Shown here one piece after another: positions 41,399-48,236 of a DNA stretch of 64,000 nucleotides. The translations under genes and the position numbers were made by a program. Each line of letters starts with the position of its first letter. The stretch's first letter is position 1. The notes under the pieces were generated by a model. It was not told the origin of the DNA. It worked only from the letters and a program-made list of their open reading frames with translations, and searched no databases. The stretch comes from CAZMXP01 sp964570285 (GTDB taxonomy: Bacteria > Planctomycetota > PLA2), in assembly GCA_964570285.1 (NCBI GenBank), contig CAZMXP010000023.1, positions 1 to 64,000 on the forward strand, in the 5' to 3' direction.

Positions 41399-41970
41399 GC
41401 GGGGACCTCTTCGAGCGCGATCTCCGTCTCGTACCAGCCGGCACCGGCCGCGATGTTGCGCCACTCGAAGGGGCCCTCGAGGGCAAAGAGCCTGTAGTAC
41501 TCGTAGTCCGCGTCGACCACGGAAGCGTCGGAGACGCCCGAGGCCAGGATGAACTCGCGGAGGTCGACGTCGACCGAGGTGACCGTGACCGGGGAGCCGG
41601 CAACACGTACCACATAGCTCGCGGTGTCGATGGGGTAGTCGCCGGCGTAGTCGCCGGTGGTGGGGATGCGCCAGCGGGTGACGCTGCCGCCGCTCGTGAC
41701 CGGCGAGAGCGTGATCGCCGTGCGCGCGTAGTCGTTCCAGTCCTTGTGCAGGAAGGCCGTCTTGCCGAAGTCGCGCGCCCGGAAGAAGGTGTCGATCGTG
41801 CGCCGCCCCGTCGTGTTGCGCCGGAAGGGCAGGACGATGCGCCGGTACTCCCTGGCCTGCCCGAGCGACCGCTGCGCGCCGCCGCCGGCGAAGGCGAGCC
41901 GCACAACCTTCTGGTCGTCGCGGTAGGAGTGGCCGAGGCGCGGGATCTCGGAAAAGACTGCGAGCGGCAC
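41395..41970 (-). CDS. DUF2460-like distal tail protein
   Basis: A 191-residue protein with IPRLGHSYRD near the start, RNTTGRRTIDTFFRARDFGKTAFLHKDW (quoted as TIDTFFRARDFGKTAF), and DGYYEYYRLF-like sequence at the end (DADYEYYRLFALEG). This is the distal-tail-protein pattern of DUF2460. Together with the next gene it matches the g12-g13 order of Rhodobacter gene transfer agent. The NlpC/P60 gene that follows there is absent here. Confidence 0.72.
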   Translation of the reverse strand: MPLAVFSEIPRLGHSYRDDQKVVRLAFAGGGAQRSLGQAREYRRIVLPFRRNTTGRRTIDTFFRARDFGKTAFLHKDWNDYARTAITLSPVTSGGSVTRWRIPTTGDYAGDYPIDTASYVVRVAGSPVTVTSVDVDLREFILASGVSDASVVDADYEYYRLFALEGPFEWRNIAAGAGWYETEIALEEVPA

Positions 41971-41997
41971 GCGCGCGAGCCTGACACGCGCGGCGCG

Positions 41998-43680
41998 CTA
42001 CTGGAGGCTCGCGCGGCGCGCCGTCGCCACCGCGCGCTTGCCCGAGGGGTTGCGCCTCATGTAGCTCGACCACGCCCGGCCGATGATGCGCTCCTGCGCC
42101 GCCTCGGGAAGCGAGAGGAAGTCGGCGCCTACGCTGACGCCGTTGAAGTTGATGACCGTGCCGCCGGAGCCGCCCGAGGCCTCGACCCCGAGCCGGCCGT
42201 CCCTCGTCCTGCGGAGCGGGACGATCGCCTCGGGGCCGGCCTCGCCCATGAGCCCCGTCGCCCCGCGCATCGGGAAGAGGGTGGGGCGGTCGACGACGCC
42301 GCCCCGGGCGAAGGGCACGATCTGGCCGCCGGCAAGCACGTTGCCCTGCGCGCTCGGGAAGAGCACCGGGAATGCGCTGCGCAACCCGGCCGTGATGAGC
42401 AGGTTCAGGAGTTGGGACAAGAGCGACCGGAAGAAGCTGCGGGCGATGTCCTCGGCGTTGTCGAACCCGCTCTCGAACCCGTCGATGATCGCGTCCGACA
42501 ATGCCGACGAGATTTGCGGTCCCACGCCCTCCCGGAACCTCTTCACCTCGGCGTCGAAGTCGTAGCCGACCTCGCGCTTCTGGAGTTCCTTCCGCTCGCC
42601 GAGGATGATCCGGACGCGCTTCGCTTCCTCTTCGGTGCGGATCTGGCCGAGTTCGACGAGGCGCCGGTAGATCTCCTCGACTTCCCGGTCGATCGCCAGC
42701 TCGGCGCGCTTCACCGGGTCGCGCTCGCGGAGCAGCTCGTTCTGCCGCTCGACGTCGCGGAGGATGTTCGCGGACTCGCGGCGCCGCTCGAGTTCCTCGA
42801 CCTGCCGGAGCGCGGAGACGTAGGCGTCGACGTCCTCCTTGCTGGCGCCCTGCGCGAGCAGCTTCGCCGCGGCGGCATCGACCTCCTCGACGAAGCGCGT
42901 GAACGAGCTGCCGGCTTCCGCGAGGCGGACCATCTGCTCGGCCTCCTCGCGGATGGACTCGCCCAGCCTCTGCGCCGCGATCTCGCCGGACTGCGTGCGG
43001 AACCGGATCGCATCCTCGAAGCGGAAGGCCGCGTCCGCGGCCTGGTTAAGCGCCGCACGCGTCTTGTCAATGGCCGTCTCGACCTGTCCGCCGGTAAGCG
43101 TACCGAGGCCCTCGACGTTGATGCGAGACTCGAAGGGGCCGCCTAGACGATCGAGTTTGGTCTTCGCGTCGAGCAGCGCGTTAAGCTGCTTGCCGAGATC
43201 GGCAGCCTCGGCGCGCGAGCGCTCGGCGCCGGCAGCGAGCGCATCAAACCCCGACTTCTCCTTCACTTCGTCGGTGAAGTGCCTCGCCGCCGCAGTCGCC
43301 TCGTCCAGCAGTGTCCTCGACCGCGCGAAAACGGAAGTTTGTGCCTCGTCCAGTTCCCTCGTGCGGTGGGTAACGATGCCGACCCCGGCAGCGAGCAGCG
43401 CAACCCCGCCGGCGACAGGCCCACCGGCCGCGAACGCTGCGAGCACGGCCGTCCCGAGGGAAATCCACGAGCGCTCCTGTGCCGCAACTCCAGCCGTTAC
43501 CGCGCCGATGGCCGACGACGCGACGGTGCCGAAGCGCTGCATGTGCTGCGCCGTACCGCGCACTGCCCTGTCGATGCCCGCGTGTGACTGCGCCCAGCGG
43601 CGCTCCACCTGCTCGGCGGTCGCCAGAGACTGCGACGCGTCGATCTCGTGGATCAGCCTGACGCGGTTGTCGGCGGGCAC
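41998..43680 (-). CDS. Tail tape measure protein
   Basis: A 560-residue protein, short for a tape measure and so predicting a fairly short tail. Hydrophobic residues (about 55-105) are followed by long coiled-coil helices (110-420). A C-terminal block FARGGVVDRPTLFP, then GEAGPEAIVPL near residue 490, is found in many tape measure proteins. GTG start. It follows the tail chaperones and the inserted lipoprotein gene, as expected. Confidence 0.85.
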   Translation of the reverse strand: MPADNRVRLIHEIDASQSLATAEQVERRWAQSHAGIDRAVRGTAQHMQRFGTVASSAIGAVTAGVAAQERSWISLGTAVLAAFAAGGPVAGGVALLAAGVGIVTHRTRELDEAQTSVFARSRTLLDEATAAARHFTDEVKEKSGFDALAAGAERSRAEAADLGKQLNALLDAKTKLDRLGGPFESRINVEGLGTLTGGQVETAIDKTRAALNQAADAAFRFEDAIRFRTQSGEIAAQRLGESIREEAEQMVRLAEAGSSFTRFVEEVDAAAAKLLAQGASKEDVDAYVSALRQVEELERRRESANILRDVERQNELLRERDPVKRAELAIDREVEEIYRRLVELGQIRTEEEAKRVRIILGERKELQKREVGYDFDAEVKRFREGVGPQISSALSDAIIDGFESGFDNAEDIARSFFRSLLSQLLNLLITAGLRSAFPVLFPSAQGNVLAGGQIVPFARGGVVDRPTLFPMRGATGLMGEAGPEAIVPLRRTRDGRLGVEASGGSGGTVINFNGVSVGADFLSLPEAAQERIIGRAWSSYMRRNPSGKRAVATARRASLQ

Positions 43681-43711
43681 GCCCCGAGGATGCCCGCTGG
43701 GGCCGCCTACG

Positions 43712-44197
43712 CTACTCCCGCTCGGCTCGCCACGTCAGCGTGTAGGACGCGGCGCCTGAAACGCTCTCTACACAGAAGACGAGGCGGCCCGTATGGATCA
43801 CGCTCAAGGCGCCCGCGTACGCCTCAATGGTTGCCGTGTTGCCCGCGAACAGGGTCGGCTCCACGTAGAAGTCGACCGGTCCCGCCGTGGCGTCCCCGAG
43901 GTCGACGCCGTCGAAGAAAACCCTCAGGCTCGCCTCGCTGAGATCCTCCACCACGTAGACGAGCGTCATCGCAACGCCGATGCCCACACCCTCGTCGTCG
44001 ATCGCGTCGAAAGCGAACCAGTCCGCGAAGTCGACGCCATCCCCGACACGACCCGACAACACGCCAGACCGGTCGTAGGTCAGCACCCCCATGTGGTTCG
44101 CGAGCGCGTCGGTGTCGTTCGGCTCGGTTTCGGGGTTCGCGCCCCCACCCGACCCGCAGGAAGCAAGCATCAGGCACACGGCAATCACGTATCTCAT
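43712..44197 (-). CDS. PPC-domain-like lipoprotein inserted in the tail operon
   Basis: A 161-residue protein with lipobox LMLASC (Cys14). The mature part begins ETEPNDTDALAN and has DFADWFAFDA, the pattern of bacterial pre-peptidase C-terminal (PPC) beta-sandwich domains (E-P-N-D...D-x-D/W-F). Such domains occur on secreted enzymes, rarely in virions. Its place between chaperones and tape measure breaks a conserved block, so it looks like a moron, perhaps acting at the cell surface of the lysogen. Confidence 0.65.
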   Translation of the reverse strand: MRYVIAVCLMLASCGSGGGANPETEPNDTDALANHMGVLTYDRSGVLSGRVGDGVDFADWFAFDAIDDEGVGIGVAMTLVYVVEDLSEASLRVFFDGVDLGDATAGPVDFYVEPTLFAGNTATIEAYAGALSVIHTGRLVFCVESVSGAASYTLTWRAERE

Positions 44198-44207
44198 GGC
44201 GAGAACA

Positions 44208-44908
44208 CTACCCGAACTGCCCGAAGGCTGTTCGCATCGCCCGCTCGGCCGCCGCGCGCTCGCCGCGCGCCTCCACGTCGGCCACCTGGACCGCCAGCCG
44301 CCAGAGCAGATCCTCCTCCAGCGGGGGCAGGTCGGGGGCGAGCATCCGCGCCGCCTCGAAACCCGCCGTCCTCAGCACCGCGGCGACGTCGAGCACGCGA
44401 GAGACTTCGGGCAGCGGCGCGACGTACCCCGAGGCCGCCAGCGCCTCCATCTCCGCGTCGAGGTCGAACTCCTCCTCGCGCTCCTCGTGGCCCGGCGGGA
44501 GCGACGCCCGCCTCCGGATCTCCTCGAGCGGATCCGGCCCCCCGGCGGCACGCTGCCGGAGGACCTCGATCAGTTTCCCGCGACGGCCTCCGCCTGCACC
44601 TGAAACCGCAGGGCCGCGCCCTTCAGGGCCCCTGCCACCGTCGCGGGAAGCGCCATGCCGACCTCGGCGACGCGCGCCGCGTCGAACGCCACCTCGCTGC
44701 CGGAGGAACCGCACAGGCCCTCCCATCCGACGAGGATGAAGCGCCACTCCTCCGCCTCGTACTTCGCCTCGTCGAGGCGTCCTCCGGCTGTGCAGCGGCG
44801 CCGGAGCTCGACATGGTCGCCGTAGGAGAACACGCGCACCCGGAACTTCGTGTCGCCGAACGCGACCTCCTCGAAGACGGGGGAGTCGACCAGCTTGAGC
44901 CGCGTCAC
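44208..44908 (-). CDS. Tail assembly chaperone, frameshifted long form (G-T type)
   Basis: This is the predicted product of a -1 shift at 44573-44579, joining the frame that starts at 44908 to the frame that ends at 44208. The added part (about 120 residues) begins LIEVLRQRAAGG, is acidic and helical (REEEFDLDAEMEALAASG), and lacks a usable start codon at the junction. In lambda and many siphophages the same arrangement makes gpG and gpG-T, which fold tail proteins around the tape measure. Here the order chaperone, (lipoprotein), tape measure supports that. Confidence 0.75.
44570..44908 (-). CDS. Tail assembly chaperone, short form (G type)
   Basis: A 112-residue protein from a GTG at 44908 (GTGA overlap with the tail tube gene). 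It begins TRLKLVDSPVFEEV and has FGDTKFRVRVFSYGDHVELRR, a small alpha/beta domain like other tail chaperones. Translation stops at TGA (44570-44572), directly after the slippery heptamer. Most ribosomes would make this form. Confidence 0.75.
   Translation of the reverse strand: MTRLKLVDSPVFEEVAFGDTKFRVRVFSYGDHVELRRRCTAGGRLDEAKYEAEEWRFILVGWEGLCGSSGSEVAFDAARVAEVGMALPATVAGALKGAALRFQVQAEAVAGN
44573..44579 (-). promoter_or_regulatory. Slippery heptamer GGGAAAC for programmed -1 frameshift
   Basis: In the zero frame the codons are gcG GGA AAC TGA, an exact X XXY YYZ heptamer followed at once by the stop. The -1 frame continues without a stop for 120 codons. Lambda uses GGGAAAG at the same place. 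Confidence 0.75.
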
Positions 44909-45969
44909 GCGAGGATGTCCGCGCTCAGCTCGTTCTGCACCTCGACCGTGAGCGCCTCGTCGTAGCCGGTCGGGAAGCCGGTCGGGACCGCCGACGCCTT
45001 GTGGAGCGTGAACTCGACCCGGAACGGCGTGCGCCCCGGGCCGTTGATCGGAAGCGGCGCGTCGGCGATCACCATCGCCGGCGCGTAGAGGTTGAAGAGG
45101 TAGTTGTTCGTCGAGCTGCCCGTGACCTTCACCCCGCTGTCGAAGAGGTAGTCCGCCTTGAGGAGCGTCCGGGCGTCCTTCGCGGCGCGGAGGAGGTCGT
45201 ACAGCGCCTCCGTCGCCCCGTAGAAGTCGAGCGCAAGCGTCAGCTCGGCGAATCCCGACGGCGCGGGCTCGATGCTGGAGAGGTTGGCACCGAAGTCCAG
45301 TTCGAGGTTGCGGTTGATGTTCAGCTCGAAGCCCCGGCAGAGCGACATCGCGTCGGAGCTCCCGAGCGCCCCCCCGGCGCTCGCGTTGATCCGCAGCGTG
45401 CCCGTGCGATGCAGGACGTGCCGCGCTCCCCCGCCCACGGGGTCGGTCGTGTAGGCCCAGCCCGAGGGATCGTCCGCGCGCGTCACGACCGCACCGAACA
45501 GGCCCCACGTCTCCTCGAGGCGACCGCCGACCGCGCCCGCGAGCCGCAGCGTGTTGACCTTCGCGCTGGCGACCTTCAGCGCCTTGGCGCTGCCCACGTC
45601 GGCGTGCCGCCCGAAGGTGAAGAACTTCCCCTGCACGTCGGGCGTCCACGGCAGGACGTGCTTGAAGGCAACCGAGGCCTCGACCGTCGTCGGGGTCCCG
45701 GCCGTGCCCATCAGCATCGCCCACAGCAGCAGCCGCTGCCGGTAGTCGGTGTAGGCCGCGAGTTCGCCCGCGGCGCGCACCTCGACGATGTCGGACGGGT
45801 TTCGCTCCGCGGTCGCGACGATCGTCTCGTCCGGGAGCACCCCGGGCTGCCCGTCGAACGTCGAGGACCGGAACGGCACCCGGTGCCCCGACGTCAGGGT
45901 CACGGCGGTGCCCCAGGTCGACCCCTTCCGGATCGCGACCTTGCTGTTCGTGCCGAGTGCGACTGCCAT
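44905..45969 (-). CDS. Major tail tube protein
   Basis: A 354-residue protein with AVALGTNSKVAIRKGSTWGT at the start and beta-rich throughout (TFDGQPGVLPDETIV, RGFELNINRNLELDFG, FRVEFTLHKASA). This is the pattern of long tail tube proteins that resemble the "phage tail tube protein" families of siphophages. Position between connector genes and tail chaperones agrees. Hexameric rings of it would form the tail tube. Confidence 0.78.
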   Translation of the reverse strand: MAVALGTNSKVAIRKGSTWGTAVTLTSGHRVPFRSSTFDGQPGVLPDETIVATAERNPSDIVEVRAAGELAAYTDYRQRLLLWAMLMGTAGTPTTVEASVAFKHVLPWTPDVQGKFFTFGRHADVGSAKALKVASAKVNTLRLAGAVGGRLEETWGLFGAVVTRADDPSGWAYTTDPVGGGARHVLHRTGTLRINASAGGALGSSDAMSLCRGFELNINRNLELDFGANLSSIEPAPSGFAELTLALDFYGATEALYDLLRAAKDARTLLKADYLFDSGVKVTGSSTNNYLFNLYAPAMVIADAPLPINGPGRTPFRVEFTLHKASAVPTGFPTGYDEALTVEVQNELSADILA

Positions 45970-45978
45970 GACGATCTC

Positions 45979-46416
45979 CTACGTGTGCACGGTGTCGAGC
46001 AGGTGGAACCGCATCACCGACCGGTACACGCTGTACCCCGGCTCCGCCGCTACGGGATCCCCGGGCGACTCGAGGACCTCGATCGCCTGCTCGTCGATCT
46101 GCTTCAGCGCGCCCAGCAGGGCGAGCTGCACCGCCGCCAGCCGCGAAGCGAAGTGCGCGAAGGTGTCTTCGTCCTCGCGGTAGCTCCAGACCGCCACCAC
46201 CTGCACGTCGAGCTCGGGGTGCCCGCCCGACAGCTCCGCGTAGGTGGCGACCGGCGAGTAGTGCACCGTCCAGCGCTGGAGCACGTCGTCCGCGAGCAGG
46301 CTGTCCTCGGCGAGGTCGCGGTCGGTCGGCACGCCCGGACGGGCCCGCACGTTCTCGATGCCGGCCACCCCCTCGATCGCCGCGAGCACCGCGGCCACCG
46401 TCGTCTCGAGGCTCAT
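45979..46416 (-). CDS. Tail terminator-like protein
   Basis: A 145-residue protein directly before the tail tube gene, with a helix at the start (TTVAAVLAAIEGVAGI), strands, and Trp/Tyr in VVAVWSYREDEDTFAHF. Size and place match tail terminator/completion proteins such as lambda gpU. Recognition is by context and fold impression only. Confidence 0.55.
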   Translation of the reverse strand: MSLETTVAAVLAAIEGVAGIENVRARPGVPTDRDLAEDSLLADDVLQRWTVHYSPVATYAELSGGHPELDVQVVAVWSYREDEDTFAHFASRLAAVQLALLGALKQIDEQAIEVLESPGDPVAAEPGYSVYRSVMRFHLLDTVHT

Positions 46417-46985
46417 CGCGCCGCCTCCCTCGCGAAGTGCGCCGCGACGATGCGGGCCGACCGGCCCGCGCGGAACTCGCGCGCCGTCCGGTCCATGAAG
46501 TGCAGGCCGGGGATGCCCTTCCGGGCGATCGACCGCGCGAGCGTGCGCGCCAGCGCCTCCAGCGCAGCCTTGCGCTTCAGGCCGCTCTGCTCCATGAAGA
46601 GCGCCAGGAGGCGACGCCCCTTGTCGGTACGGGCGATCCACGCGCGCAGGGGCGCGAGCGGCGGCGGGCGCTTCCCGGCCCGGCGGCCGTCCTCGTGCAC
46701 GAGCGCATAGTCGGCGGCCGGCGGCTGGCTCACCGTCGACTGCTCCGCCCTCGTCGCGGTGACGACGGGAGGCAGCGCCGTGATGCTGTTCACGAGCAGG
46801 CCGCGATCGTGGCGCCCGCGGTACCCGCGCCGGTCGGTGTCGCGCCGGATGCGCTGCCGGATCGCCGACTGCGCCTCGCGGCCGATCTGGAGCAGCGCGG
46901 AGGTCGCCGCGCGACGGAAGGCCGCGGCCGTCCCGCGCAGCGTCATCGCCGCCGGCGTGGCGACCACACGGAGCCTAGACGCCAT
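46413..46985 (-). CDS. HK97 gp10-like head-tail or tail completion protein
   Basis: A 190-residue basic protein starting ASRLRVVATPAA, with helix AATSALLQIGREAQSAIRQR, a central YALVHEDGRRAG segment and a basic tail ending REFRAGRSARIVAAHF. The AxVHExGRRA-type pattern is common in gp10-like completion proteins. ATGA overlap with the terminator-like gene. Confidence 0.6.
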   Translation of the reverse strand: MASRLRVVATPAAMTLRGTAAAFRRAATSALLQIGREAQSAIRQRIRRDTDRRGYRGRHDRGLLVNSITALPPVVTATRAEQSTVSQPPAADYALVHEDGRRAGKRPPPLAPLRAWIARTDKGRRLLALFMEQSGLKRKAALEALARTLARSIARKGIPGLHFMDRTAREFRAGRSARIVAAHFAREAAR

Positions 46986-47682
46986 AGCCGCGCCCGAAGA
47001 CCGTGCCCCGCCCCGTGCGCACCTGGGCCGATGTGAGCCCACGGGAGTTGCCGCGCAGGGCCCGTGCGTAGAGTGCGCGGAAGTCCTTGGCCCGCTGCGC
47101 CCAGGCGTCGGCCGCCGACAGCCCGTTGAAGAGTTCGGTCGCCTCGGTGCGCGTGTTCGCGTACGCGGCCGCCAGCGCCTCGCATTTGAGCGCGGCGGCG
47201 AGGTAGACGACGCTCATCTGGAAGCCGAGCCGCACCTCGTTGGTCGCGGCACCGACCGTCCAGCGGCGGCGGAAGTGCACGCGGTACTGCGACGGCGAGG
47301 CCGGGGGGGCCTCGTCGAGCACGAGGTAGACCTTCTGCGTGCCCGAGACCGTCCGCTCCTCGATCCGGTGCTGCTGCTGCCGCAGCCACTCCTGGGGATT
47401 CTGTGGCGCGGATGCCGCGAGCCGCTCCACCCGCACCGAGCGCGTCTCCGAGAACCCGAGCGACCACGCCCCGAACGGCGACGCGCCGAGTTCCCACTCC
47501 CTCGCCGACCCGTCGCCGACGTCGGCCGTCGCGTTGACGGGAACGTCGTCGGCGAAGAGCTCGAGCGCGTCGCTGACGAGGTCGACATCCTCGCGCGAGG
47601 CGCGGCGGTCCTTCACGAGCGAACCGAGGGCGTCGGCGTAGCCGGTGAGGCCCGCGAAGGGGGGGGTATACCGGTTCGGCAC
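46975..47682 (-). CDS. Head-tail connector protein, unknown family
   Basis: A 235-residue protein between the capsid genes and the completion proteins. It contains TPPFAGLTGYADALGSLV, QKVYLVLDEAPPASPSQY and a helical end (LFNGLSAADAWAQRAKDFRA). GTG at 47682 has GAGAGAG before it and is preferred to a TTG at 47694. Position suggests an adaptor or connector role. Confidence 0.55.
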   Translation of the reverse strand: MPNRYTPPFAGLTGYADALGSLVKDRRASREDVDLVSDALELFADDVPVNATADVGDGSAREWELGASPFGAWSLGFSETRSVRVERLAASAPQNPQEWLRQQQHRIEERTVSGTQKVYLVLDEAPPASPSQYRVHFRRRWTVGAATNEVRLGFQMSVVYLAAALKCEALAAAYANTRTEATELFNGLSAADAWAQRAKDFRALYARALRGNSRGLTSAQVRTGRGTVFGRGYGV

Positions 47683-47747
47683 GCTCTCTCTCAAAGGCGG
47701 GGGCGGGCGCGTGGCCCGCCCCCAAGGGCCGCAGGGGCGAAGAAGGG

Positions 47748-48185
47748 CTAGTTGAGCGGGACGACGTAGACGTGGACCAGCAGGCCGTCACCCGTCGGCG
47801 AGGAGCCGCCGGTGATGTCGATCTTGACCTGCAGGCGGTCGTTGGCCGCGAGGATCAGCGAGGCCTCGGTCGTGGCCAGGGAGCCGACGGCCCCGCCCGC
47901 GACGATCGCGGAGGAGTCGACCAGCGCCAGCGCCGCCGAGGTGAGGTTCGTGCCGGTCGTGCCGTCGTACTTGCGCACCGTCACGTCGACGTCGGTGAAG
48001 ACCGTCGAGCCGCCGATGGCGCGCACGGTGCCGGCGATCGCGACGACGCGGCACTTGAAGGGGACCTTGATGTCGAGGCCGCCCGCCGCGCCGAAGTCGA
48101 TGTCGGCCGTGAACTGCGCCTCGTGGACCAGCGGGATGCAGAGCATCCCGGCGCCGGGGGCGGGGAGGTTGGTGTTGATCGCCAT
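47748..48185 (-). CDS. Head decoration-like or auxiliary capsid protein
   Basis: A 145-residue beta-rich protein straight after the capsid gene. It contains LVHEAQFTADIDF, VPFKCRVVAIAGTVRAIGG and ILAANDRLQVKIDITGGSS, the pattern of a jelly-roll or sandwich coat accessory. Function is inferred from place and composition. Confidence 0.55.
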   Translation of the reverse strand: MAINTNLPAPGAGMLCIPLVHEAQFTADIDFGAAGGLDIKVPFKCRVVAIAGTVRAIGGSTVFTDVDVTVRKYDGTTGTNLTSAALALVDSSAIVAGGAVGSLATTEASLILAANDRLQVKIDITGGSSPTGDGLLVHVYVVPLN

Positions 48186-48236
48186 TGGGTTCTCCGTGGA
48201 GTCCTCGAAGCGTGTCCTTTCGTCCGGTCCCCGCCG

